64,000 nt of DNA from Paraniabella defluvii. GTDB lineage: Bacteria > Bacteroidota > Bacteroidia > Chitinophagales > Chitinophagaceae. The notes under the pieces were generated by a model that was not told the origin of the DNA, searched no databases, and saw only the letters and a list, made by a program, of their open reading frames with translations. The stretch spans positions 5,890,001-5,954,000 of the forward strand of contig CP079215.1 of NCBI GenBank assembly GCA_019316985.1, written 5' to 3'. The translations under genes and the position numbers were made by a program. Below are positions 1 through 9,200 of this stretch, in pieces. Each line of letters opens with the position of its first letter. Positions within the stretch are counted from its first letter, which is position 1.

Positions 1-1003
1 TGATCAGCAATGCGCGGTTTTGGTTTGATCTTTTCCATATCGATGGTATACGGGTAGATGCGGTAAGCTCCATGCTAAAGCTGAACTACTCGCGCAAGGA
101 AGGCGAATGGGAGCCTAATGAGCATGGCGGCGACGGCAACCTGGAAGCTATTGAATTTATAAAGCACCTGAACGAAATGGTATACCGCGACTTTAAGGGT
201 GTACAAACCATTGCGGAGGAAGCTACCGACTGGCCGGGCGTGTCAAAACCCACATTCACAGGCGGGTTGGGGTTTGGTATGAAGTGGATGATGGGCTGGA
301 TGCACGACTCCCTCGACTATTTTAAACTGGATCCCATTCACCGTACCTTTCATCAGAACCAGTTTACGTTTAGTATGATGTACTACTACGACGAAAACTT
401 TATGCTGCCCATCAGCCACGACGAAGTAGTGCACGGTAAAAGCCCGCTGCTGTTTAAAATGCCCGGGGACCTGTGGCAAAATTTGCCAACCTCCGGCTGT
501 TCTTTACTTATATGTGGACACACCCCGGAGGAAAGCTCCTGTTTATGGGCAGCGAGTTTGGGCAAACCAGTGAGTGGAATTATAAATCGGAGCTCGACTG
601 GCATTTGCTGAAACACGACAGTCATACGGGCGCCCGGCACTGTCTTAAAACGCTTAACAGTATATTAAAAGAGGAACCGGCCCTTTATACCCGCCAGTTT
701 GACGTTGGTGGATTTGAATGGGTGGATCTCAATCACCGTAGCGAATGCGTGATGGTTTTTAAAAGAAAAGCGCAGCAGGAAGAAAATGACGTACTGATCA
801 TATTAAATGCCACACCCGAAGTGCGATATAACTGGACCATCGATACCTACGGGAAAGCATATACCCGCGAGCTCTTTAACTCCGATCTCCAGGAATTTGA
901 CGGCACAGGCCATGTATTTAATAAAGACATCACGACCGAATTGCTCGATGAGGAAACCAAAAATATCGCATTACTATCAACCTCCCTCCCCTGGCAGGTT
1001 TAA
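1..1003 (+). CDS. glgB: 1,4-alpha-glucan branching enzyme, C-terminal part (start outside window, one frameshift)
   Basis: Glycogen branching enzyme of glycoside hydrolase family 13, which moves alpha-1,4 segments into alpha-1,6 branches. The window opens inside the catalytic barrel: FHIDGIRVDAVSSM carries the nucleophile Asp, TIAEEATDWPGV the acid/base Glu, and PISHDEVVHGKS the third catalytic Asp region. The C-terminal all-beta domain follows (NATPEVRYNW) and the stop is at 1001-1003. The reading frame changes at the A-run near 477-481: adding one A joins DLWQ to KFANLRLFFTYMW, the expected continuation. This looks like a sequencing deletion rather than decay. The genes glgC and glgA lie about 39 kb to the right, so this is not a single compact glycogen operon. 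Confidence 0.95.
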
Positions 1004-1021
1004 TACTGAAATAACCTATCA

Positions 1022-1466
1022 ATGAGATATTTAAGCGGCCTCTTCCTGGTGCCTATTTTCCTCCTGCGAGGGCTACTTCAACCTGAAAGGCAAAGTACTT
1101 AGCAGCAGTTCCGGAAAGCCGGTTGATGACGCCCGCTTTACATTAATTGTAAATGAAAAAGACACTGTGCGGTTACACTGCAGTATTATCGAAAGGGATA
1201 GCATTACACCTAAAGAAAGAATACAACTACGGAAGAAAAATCCAGCTGATCAGTTTACGAAGCGGGATCAAACAAGTTTTTATAAATACTGCGACACACT
1301 CATACATCCGGACGGAAGCTTTGATGTTGCCAGCAAATTATTTAATGTAACTATCCGTTTACCTAAAACAAAGCTGGTCGTATCATCTGCAAAACATTAT
1401 AGCGAAGCATTAGCGCTCGATAAAATGCATCTAAAAAATATAGTTGTCCGGCTGGTTGAGCGTTAA
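1022..1466 (+). CDS. small putative lipoprotein of unknown function (frameshift in signal peptide)
   Basis: I do not recognise the family. The ATG at 1022 opens a hydrophobic signal-like stretch (MRYLSGLFLVPIF). A frame change near 1052-1064 then leads to a Cys codon at 1065 followed by EGYFNLKGKV, so the product is probably a lipoprotein with SSC or a similar lipobox. The mature part of about 133 residues has a beta-rich look: GKPVDDARFTLIVNEKDTV, then a polar stretch and VTIRLPKTKLVVSS. The start reminds me of carboxypeptidase-regulatory-like or transthyretin-like folds, but that is only an impression. It begins 18 bases after glgB and may be cotranscribed. The stop is at 1464-1466. Confidence 0.5.
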
Positions 1467-1540
1467 ACCAGTTCAATAAATTGAGCTGCTTTATGAACCA
1501 GTTAACCAGCCATATGGCTGCGGTACTCAAAAAGGTACAT

Positions 1541-1580
1541 AAAAAATCGCGGAACAAAACAACCGGTTTCATTCCGCGAT
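1541..1580 (-). terminator. rho-independent terminator of argS
   Basis: Perfect 9-bp inverted repeat, ATCGCGGAA at 1546-1554 and TTCCGCGAT at 1572-1580. On the minus strand the hairpin is followed by six T (complement of the A-run 1541-1546), about 30 bases after the argS stop codon. Confidence 0.8.
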
Positions 1581-1608
1581 ATAATATTGCTAACTTAATA
1601 CAGTATGT

Positions 1609-3380
1609 TTACATTCTTTCCGGTACTTTAATACCTAACAACCTCATAGTTGCGGCAATGGTATTGGCTGTTAATGTAGATATTTTTAAACGCAGCTGCT
1701 TTTTCTCCTCACTCTCGGCATTACGTATAGAATGAGCGGCATAAAAGCTGTTGAACAGCTTAGCGAGGTTAAAGGCATAAATGGCCAGCAAAGACGGGTT
1801 GAATTCTGATGCCGCCTGCTGCACTGTTACATTAAACTGCTCCAATAAAAATACCAGGTCTTTTTCCAGCGGCAATAGGTCGCCTGTAGTAGTCAATTCC
1901 TGGTTAATGGTTTCACTTCTGAGTACAGATTTGATACGGGCGTGGGTATATTGTATAAACGGACCGGTGAAGCCATGAAAATCGATACTCTCTTCCGGGT
2001 TAAACACCATGCGCTTTTTAGGATCTACCCGTAGCAGGAAGAATTTTAAAGCGCCCAGCGCAATAGTTTCATAAAGTTCTTTTAATTCTGCTTCAGAAAA
2101 GCCGCTTACCTTGCCCAGTTCTTCGGTTTTGGAAGCCGCTACTTTTACCAGCTCATCCATTAAATCATCTGCATCTACCACTGTACCTTCGCGGGTCTTC
2201 ATGCGCCCGGTAGGCAGCTCCACCATGCCATAACTTAAATGATGTATCCGGTCGGCATAGGGTTTTCCCAACTTCTGCAGTATCAGCTTCAATACTTTCA
2301 TGTGGTAATTCTGCTCGTCTGCAATTACATAAATGCTTTCATCATAAGGGAAGTCCTTGTATTTTTCATCGGCAAGACCTAAATCCTGGGTGATATACCG
2401 AAGTACCGTCTTTGCGCTGCACGATCTTTTCATCCAGCCCCTCTGATGTCAGGTCGATCCATACACTGCCGTCTTCTTTCTGGTAAAAAACGCCTTTGCT
2501 TAATCCTTCCTGCACAAACTCTTTACCTAATAAATAGGTTTGGCTTTCGTAGTAATTTTTATCAAAATCAGCGCCGATACGGTTGTAGGTTTTGCTAAAA
2601 CCTTCGTAAACCCAGCCGTTCATTTTCTCCCACAGGCCCACTACCGCAGTATCTCCACGCTCCCAATCCACCAGCATTTGCTGGGCCGCTTTCATAATAG
2701 GGGTGTTTTTATCTGCGTCTTCCTTGCTCATGCCACCTTCCATTAATACCGCCATCTGCTCTTTATGCTTGGCCCCAAAAAGCACATAGTAGTCCCCTAC
2801 TAAATGATCGCCCTTTATCCCTGCTTGTTCGGGTGTTTGCCCGTTAGCAAACTGTTGCCAGGCTACCATCGATTTGCAGATATGAATCCCCTGTCGTTAG
2901 AAATAGAGCTTTTAAACACTTCGTTTCCCTGCTGCTTTAAAATTTCCGAAACGCTCCAGCCCAGGAAAATATTTCTCAAATGTCCCAGGTGCAAAGGCTT
3001 GTTGGTATTAGGCGAGGCATATTCCAACATAATTTTTTTAGCTGGCCCGGCAGAGTGGGTAAAGCTGGTAGCTGTATAGTTTTGATCGAGGTATTGCTTC
3101 CAGTAATCCTGGTTAATAGATAGATTAAAAAACCTTTGATAACATTAAAAGCCGTAATCAGCTGCGGATGATTATTCACAAGATGTTTGCCGATCTCGTC
3201 CCCTATTTCCTCTGGCTTCTTTTTTAATTGCTTGATAAAAGAAAAAAGCACCAGTGTGTAATCTCCTTCAAATTCAGGCTTGGTGATATTAATGGAAACA
3301 ACATCCTGGCTAAAATCCTGTCTGTAAAGCTCATTTAAAGTGGCCAGCACAACAGGTTTTAATTCCGCAACAATGCTCAT
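1609..3380 (-). CDS. argS: arginyl-tRNA synthetase (three frameshifts)
   Basis: Class I aminoacyl-tRNA synthetase that charges tRNA-Arg. The ATG at 3380 starts MSIVAELKPVVLATLNELY, the N-terminal additional domain. The HIGH-type signature appears as NTNKPLHLGHLRN, DGTSVYITQDLG follows, and the anticodon-binding DALR domain ends ...MRLLGIKVPERM. The total of about 590 residues suits the family. Frames change near 3131 (one A missing after GFL), at the C-run 2888-2891 (one base missing; restoring it gives NDRGIHICKSMVAWQQF) and near 2408 (a TATAT tract apparently short by two bases). An essential gene broken three times, each repairable by one or two bases, argues for sequence error. A terminator follows at 1541-1580. 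Confidence 0.95.
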
Positions 3381-3640
3381 ACTATCTATAATTTTCGTGC
3401 AAACGTACAAGATTTTTTTCGTTCCCCATTTACCACCTGTTTGCAGTATACCAAAAGCAGGTACAACAAAACGTCGGAAATTATGGCTTATTTCGCCGGA
3501 ACACACTTAAAATTTAAGATACCGGCGCAATAAATAGTTATAAATACCAATATCTTCGCAGCCGATGCGGCAACATTTTTACAGGGCCAGGAATTTTATT
3601 TTACCGGTTATTGACTTTTTTATCCTCCTTTAAAAAGTTA

Positions 3641-4102
3641 ATGACCATCCAAACGTTCCGTTACCTGGCAACGGGGCTTCAATACATTATTGGGCCTTAT
3701 CACTTTCTATATTGCCTACCACTATATAGTAGGCAGCCAGAATGTTGACCTGGGATTTTACGTTTTTGAATCTTACACTGTAACCCTGGCCATTTCATTT
3801 ACTGTTGCTTTATTCTGGGGCTTCTTCCTGATGAAATATGTGGTGTTTGATGATAGCAAGATCAGGGGCGTGTACAATTCTTCAGGTATTTGCTGGTATG
3901 CCTTTTAAATCTTTTTTAAACTGGATATTACTAAAACTGGCAGTTGAGTATTTCCATATTTATCCCACATTCGCGCAGCTTGGCACTACAGCCATTTTAA
4001 TTGTGGTAAGCTACCTGGTGCAACGCAATTTTACTTTTAAGAAAACAGTGGTTACCAGATTACGTGGCAGAAGAAGGAGAAGACAGCTCCGTTTCACTTT
4101 AA
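3641..4102 (+). CDS. GtrA-like membrane protein (several frameshifts)
   Basis: Small polytopic membrane protein of the GtrA/DPMS type, usually linked to moving or modifying polyprenyl-linked sugars. The ATG at 3641 gives MTIQTFRYLATG. After a G-run at 3674-3676 that seems two bases short, the frame moves to FNTLLGLITFYIAYH, the family's usual N-terminal NT-L pattern. Four hydrophobic segments follow (LITFYIAYHYIV, VTLAISFTVALFWGFFL, FLNWILLKLAVEYF, TTAILIVVSYLVQ), with RNFTFKK near the end as in GtrA proteins. Further indels lie near 3870 and in the T-run near 3912. The best C-terminus stops at 4102, overlapping the convergent kinase gene by four bases. An alternative open frame runs on to 4194. 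Confidence 0.7.
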
Positions 4103-5435
4103 AACTGCAAATAAAAAACAGTACCGGAACCGGGTACCGACTTTACATAAATATTCCCTTTATGCAGCAGCATCATTTGCTTGCAAAGGCTTAACCCAAT
4201 GCCACTTCCGCTGGCCTTGGTGCTGAAAAAAAGGAATGAAAACCTTTTCCATAACATCGGCAGGCATACCGGTTCCGTTATCAGTTACAGTAACAATGAT
4301 ACGGCTGTCATTATTGAAATAACCCGACAATACGATCTTCGGATGAGGAGTATCCTTTAAAGCGTCAATAGCATTGAGCACGAGGTTGATCAACACCTGT
4401 TCTATCAAATGCCGGTCAGCGCTCAGTTTCATTAAAGGATCCTTCAGGATGATGTCGGCAGTAATAGACCGTTGATCGAGCTTAGGACTTAATAACTGCA
4501 GCACGCTTTCAAACAAGTCGCCTACCATAAATGATTGCTTACCCGAACTTGTGATTTTGTTTAAGGTACGATAGGTGGCAGCAAACTGCATCAGCCCCTC
4601 GCTTCTGCGCTGTATGGTTTCAATACCCAACTCCACATCATCTTTAAAAGACGCAAACTGCTCCTCCCCGCCCTGCAATTGTTGTTTTAATGTAGCAGCC
4701 AGCGAAGCTATGGGCGCTACCGAGTTCATGATTTCATGGGTCATCACACTTAACAATTTCTGCCATGACCTGGCTTCGTTTTCGTCAAGCGCCTCATTAA
4801 TATTCTGCAGGGCTACCAGCTTGTAGCTTTTTCCTTCAGTAAAAAAAGTTGCGGCAGAAAGCATGAGCTTCTGCTGATCGGCATCAAGCAGCAACACGGT
4901 ACTCTGACCCGGCTCCAGGCTCGCCACCGCATTATAAACAACCCGGTTTTTTTTTTTTTTTTCGATCAGGTGCAGATGGGGTATATAGGGTAGCTCCAGT
5001 ATCTTTTTTAAGGAGTCGTTCACCCAGCTCACTTTTTCTGTTTCAGTATCATACAGCAGAATGCCGGTTTGTATTAATTCCAGTATCTTCTGCAGGTATT
5101 GATATTGGGCTTCCTTCTCCTTCGTTATCGACTTAAAAGTTTGATTGATCAGGTTAAAATCGCTTCTGAGCGAGCGTAATTCTGCGGGGCCTTATCTATA
5201 TTAAAATGGCGGAAAAATCGCGGTACCGAGCTGCCGACGCGAAATCTTCCAACTCGGTAAAAGGTAATATTACCAGTTTATAAAGCAGGTAAGCCTGCCC
5301 TGCTGAAAGCGCTAAAAGCAACAGGGACAGCATGTACATTCCTTTCAGGAACAACCCGGCAGTAATCAATAACGAAACAAACAACAATACCAGCCGTAGC
5401 GCATACCTTATCCTGTATTTATGATGTACTCCCAT
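4099..5435 (-). CDS. sensor histidine kinase, NtrY/NtrB-like (frameshifts)
   Basis: Inner-membrane two-component kinase partner of the sigma-54 response regulator just upstream. The ATG at 5435 lies two bases after that regulator's stop. Two N-terminal hydrophobic segments (LRLVLLFVSLLITAGLFL; LSLLLLALSAGQAYLLY) are followed by a coiled linker, a PAS-like domain (ILELIQTGILLYD) and the H-box SVMTHEIMNSVAPI. The ATPase domain shows N-box LINLVLNAIDAL, G1 box VTDNGTGMP and, after a frame change near 4220 (short T-run), G2 box GSGIGLSLCKQM. Other indels lie near 5180-5200. The gene contains a 16-base T-run (4947-4962) read as four Lys. The stop at 4099-4101 overlaps the GtrA-like gene tail to tail. 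Confidence 0.9.
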
Positions 5436-5437
5436 TG

Positions 5438-6809
5438 TTAAATATCATACTTGCTTAAGCGCCTGTATAAAGCAGTACGTGTAAGGCCGAGCTCCTTTGC
5501 CGCTTTGGTAATATTTCCGTTATACTTTTCTACAACCCTTATGATGGTATTCTTTTCCAATACCTCAAGGTTGGTTTGTTCTGGAGCATGTGTATGTAAC
5601 TGATGCTTCTCAATGGGTGAGAAAACGATATCATGTACATCAAGAGTTCGCTCCTCGCACATGATCACCGCCCTTTCAATGGCATATTGCAACTCTCTTA
5701 CATTACCAGGATAATGATATGCGCTCAGCTTTTCTGCCGCCTGGCGGCTGAGCGTTAACGAGGGCTTCAGGTATTTTTCGCTATAGAGCTTAACAAAATG
5801 CTGCGCCAGGGGCAGAATATCTTCCCTTCTTTCACGCAATGGGGGAATCGTAATCTCTACGGTATTGATCCTGTAAACGAGATCGCGGCGAAAACGTTGT
5901 TCATTAGCCAGTTCCTGTAAAGGCAGGTTGGTAGCACATATCAGCCGGATATCAACGGGCCGCGCTTCATTGCTGCCCAACCGGGTTACTACGCGGTTTT
6001 GCAACACTGTCAGCAATTTGGCCTGTTGTGGCAATGCGATGTTGCCAATCTCATCTAAAAAAGCGAGCCCGCTGAAGCCATTTCAAATCGTCCGGCACGG
6101 TCTTCCTGGCGTCGGTAAAAGCTCCCCGCTTGTAACCAAATAGTTCGCTTTCAAAAAGGCTGGCTGTTAGCGCACCCACATCTGTTTTTACAAAGGGGCC
6201 GCTACTGCGCAGCGATTGCTGATGTATCATATGAGCAACCAGGTCTTTACCGGTTCCATTTTCTCCCAGCAGCAGAATATTAGCCTCCGTAGGCGCGATC
6301 TTCCTGATCTTATATAAAATATCCTGCATGGCGGGCGACTCGGCGATAAAAACCTCGTTGGAATGAAGCACGGTACTGCTGGAAGACTTGGAAGATTTAT
6401 TTTTTTGAGAAAAAATATCTTTTATGGCTTCGAGCATCTTTTCATTATGCCAGGGCTTTACAATAAAATCGGCAGCCCCATCTTTTAAGCTCCGAACGGC
6501 TAAATCAATATCAGCATAGGCAGTAATCATCACTACCTGTATTCCCGGATCAAGTGATTTGGCCTTACGCAACCAGTAAAGGCCTTCATTACCCGTATGA
6601 AGCGCACTCGTAAAATTCATGTCGAGCAATAACAGGTCGTACTTCTGCTCTAATAAATGTGCGCGTATATGTTCAGGGTTCTTCTCGGTGGTGATCTGCT
6701 TTACCTCTGCCTTCAGTAAAAGGCGCAGTGCTGTAAGCATATCCGCATCATCATCTACTGCTAATATGGATATATTTTTAAAGACATTACAATTGCAATA
6801 ATACCACAT
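5438..6809 (-). CDS. sigma-54-dependent response regulator, NtrC family (two small frameshifts)
   Basis: DNA-binding activator of sigma-54 RNA polymerase. The receiver domain (ILAVDDDADML acidic pocket, phospho-Asp in LLLLDMNF, Lys in IVKPWHNE) precedes an AAA+ domain with Walker A GENGTGKDLVAHM, the L1-loop motif GAFTDA (a common variant of GAFTGA) and the arginine-finger region FRRDLVYRINTVEI. A Fis-type helix-turn-helix ends the protein (NITKAAKELGLTRTALYRR). One G appears lost at about 6105 and another near 6080; restoring both gives ARKDRAGRFEMASGGLAFLDEIGN, the Walker B region. The start at 6809 is the only good ATG ahead of the receiver. It diverges from the efflux operon, which carries a sigma-54-like promoter, so that operon is the likely target. 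Confidence 0.93.
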
Positions 6810-6872
6810 TTGACTACCTGAATTATATTTTTACAGAACTATGCGCAACAATTTTAAAAACTGTATCAAAAC

Positions 6873-6889
6873 CGTACAGTAAGTGTACG
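6873..6889. promoter_or_regulatory. palindrome, candidate enhancer site for the response regulator
   Basis: CGTACA (6873-6878), five bases, then TGTACG (6884-6889), a perfect dyad. An overlapping weaker dyad pairs CTGTA (6861-6865) with TACAG (6875-6879). It lies 63 bases upstream of the -24/-12-like element and between divergent genes, the usual position of an upstream activating sequence for an NtrC-type regulator. The function is inferred. Confidence 0.5.
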
Positions 6890-6951
6890 ATTCCGGACAG
6901 AGCAAGCACCCTGAAAAACATATACTATTGAAAATAAAACACTTATAAGAA

Positions 6952-6966
6952 TGGCATCATATTGCA
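6952..6966 (+). promoter_or_regulatory. sigma-54 (-24/-12)-like promoter of the efflux operon
   Basis: TGGCAT, four bases, then TTGCA. The consensus is TGGCAC-N5-TTGC, with ten bases between GG and GC; here there are nine. Single-base losses are frequent in this sequence, so the spacing may have been canonical. It points toward the membrane-fusion protein gene at 7111, and a sigma-54 activator gene lies directly upstream on the other strand. Confidence 0.55.
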
Positions 6967-6996
6967 GGGAATCAGTGATTTTCTCTCATGTTTTTA

Positions 6997-7028
6997 CTGC
7001 CGGATGCTCAATAAGAAACATCCGGCAG
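6997..7028 (+). promoter_or_regulatory. perfect 10-bp hairpin in the leader of the efflux operon
   Basis: CTGCCGGATG (6997-7006), a 12-base loop, then CATCCGGCAG (7019-7028), followed by CTTTTAAAAA. It sits between the sigma-54-like element and the first gene of the operon. It could be an intrinsic terminator giving attenuation, the 3' end of a short RNA, or a stabilising leader structure. Run-on to 7111 would be needed to express the operon. Confidence 0.55.
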
Positions 7029-7110
7029 CTTTTAAAAATAAAGGAAATAAAGAATTTAAGCCGGTATTAAACCAATATAAAACCAAACATACCAATTAAA
7101 ACGAATAGGG

Positions 7111-8366
7111 TTGGATAGAAAAAATTGAACAAAAGAAATGGTCGAAGAAAAGGATCATGCTTATTGCGGGTGTTACGGCACTGGTAGCCCTGATTGCTGC
7201 CAGCATTTATGCTACTACCGGTAGTACCAAGCTCAATGTAGAGCTGGAACGTATTACCATCAGCGAAGTAAAGCAGGGTAACTTCCAGGAGTTTATACCG
7301 GTAAACGGCGTGGTGCAGCCGCTTACCTCTATTTACCTGGATGCGGCCGAAGGCGGCGTGTAGAAGAAAAATTCGTAGAAGACGGCGCGATCATGAAAAA
7401 GGCCAGCCGATACTGAGATTATCAATACCGATCTGCAACTAAGCCTGGTACAACAAGAAACCCAGGTATATAACCTGATCACACAAATGCAGATTGCGAA
7501 AAACGCCTCCCAGCAAAACCGTATTACGAACCTGAACCAAATGACAGATGTAGACAATCAACTCAAAGAAGCAGATCGTGTTTATACACTCAATAAAAAA
7601 TTATACGACAAAAAAGCGATTGGCTTACAGGAGCTGAAACAAAGCGAAAATGCCTACAATTACCAGCTGGCTAAAAAAACCTGGCCACCGAAACCATTAA
7701 CCAGGATGCCCGGTCATCTAAGCAGCAATTGGTACAGGCACAGCAATCTTATAACGGTTCCCAAAATGCCTTATCGGTAATGCGTCAAAAAGTCGGAGAT
7801 TTGATTGTTCGGGCGCCGGTTGATGGCCAATTAACTTCACTGGATGCTGAAGTGGGGCAAAACAAAAACAAGGGAGAAAGACTGGGACAGCTGGATGTGA
7901 TTGGCGATTATAAAGTAAGGGTAGATATAGACGAGCATTATATTAACCGTATTTATAACGGGCTTGGAGGCGTTGCTACTATTGGGAGCAAGGATTTTAA
8001 ACTAACCATTAAAAAGTATATACACAGGTAGCTAACGGCCGTTTTTCGGTAGACATGGCTTTTGAAGGCAAGGCGCCCGAGGGCATCAGGCGCGGGCAAA
8101 CACTGCAAATACGTTTGGCCCTAAGCGATGAAACAAAAGCGTTGTTATTGGCAAGAGGAGGCTTTTATAATAAAACCGGTGGACGCTGGGTATACAAACT
8201 GAGCAATGACGGATCTGTCGCCTATAAAACAGATATTGAACTGGGGCGTCAGAACCCGGATTATTTCGAGGTAATCAGCGGACTGAAACCCGGCGATAAG
8301 GTTGTAACAAGCAGCTATGAGAATTACGGTGATGATATGCAGGAGCTGGTGATCAAAGGCAAATAA
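7111..8366 (+). CDS. HlyD/MacA-like membrane-fusion protein of ABC efflux system (frameshifts)
   Basis: Periplasmic adaptor joining an ABC exporter to a TolC-like outer-membrane channel. A short basic N-terminus leads to one membrane anchor (IMLIAGVTALVALIAASIYA). A lipoyl/barrel-sandwich half follows (QGNFQEFIPVNGVVQPL), then an alpha-hairpin with long coiled coil (QMTDVDNQLKEADRVYTLNKK), the second lipoyl half (LIVRAPVDGQLTSLDAEVGQ) and a beta-barrel/membrane-proximal end. The start is uncertain: TTG at 7111 gives MDRKIEQKKW only after removing one A from 7119-7124; the first in-frame ATG is at 7157, after the basic segment. Further indels lie near 7362, 7405, 7677 and 8024. It heads the operon, 100 bases before the ATPase gene. 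Confidence 0.9.
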
Positions 8367-8466
8367 GCAATCAGTGGCCATCATGGCATCCTACGATACT
8401 AACAAACAACTGTAAACAATAACACCTAAACAATATTCCCCGAGGGAATAAGAGAGGGACTTTAAT

Positions 8467-9142
8467 ATGATAAAAATTACTGATCTGGAAAAAATGTACC
8501 GGACTGAAGAAGTGGAAACTATTGCGCTCAACAAATTATCGCTTGAAGTAAAAGAGGGAGAATTTGTTGCTGTAATGGGTCCCTCAGGCTGCGGCAAATC
8601 TACTTTGTTAAATATACTAGGCCTGCTGGACGACCCGGATGGCGGCAGCTTTATCTTTAACGGTATTGAAGTTGCGCACTTTAACGAAAGAAAAGAGCAG
8701 ACCTACGGAAACATAATATTGGTTTCGTTTTCCAGAGCTTTAACCTGATAGATGAACTAACTGTTTTTGAGAACGTAGAACTCCCCTTATTTACACCGGC
8801 GTAAAAAGCGCTGATCGTAAAAAACGGGTGGAGGAAGTGCTTGAAAAAGTACAGATCATGCATCGTCGCAATCATTACCCCCAGCAGCTTTCAGGCGGGC
8901 AGCAACAGCGGGTGGCTGTTGCCCGGGCTGTTGTAAACAAACCCAAGCTGATACTGGCGGATGAGCCTACGGGTAACCTTGACTCCTCCAATGGTAACGA
9001 AGTAATGGAGATGTTAACCGATCTCAATGAACAGGGCACCACCATCATTATGGTAACCCATAGCGAGCATGACGCCCGTTATAGTCATCGTATTATACGC
9101 ATGCTGGATGGCCAGACGGTTACAGAGAACATATTAGTATGA
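8467..9142 (+). CDS. ABC transporter ATP-binding protein, LolD/MacB type (frameshifts)
   Basis: Cytoplasmic ATPase that powers the FtsX-like permeases behind it. Walker A is GPSGCGKST; the Q-loop GFVFQSFNLIDELTV appears after correcting a break near 8695-8705; the signature is LSGGQQQRVAVARA; Walker B is LILADEPTGNLDS; the switch His is in IIMVTHSEHDAR. About 225 residues, normal for the LolD/MacB-N subfamily. A second indel lies near 8800. The ATG at 8467 starts MIKITDLEKMYRTEEVET. The operon has a second ATPase gene 15 kb downstream, after six permeases, so one ATPase may serve several permeases. Confidence 0.93.
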
Positions 9143-9200
9143 GATTGAACATTGAATATTGAATCATCAACAATAAACACCCGGTTTTAATTTGAATTAT

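Noticed and set aside
6130..6160. GAFTDA in place of GAFTGA as loss of sigma-54 contact
   Set aside because: GAFTDA is a common variant in active NtrC-family proteins, so it is not evidence of an altered mechanism.
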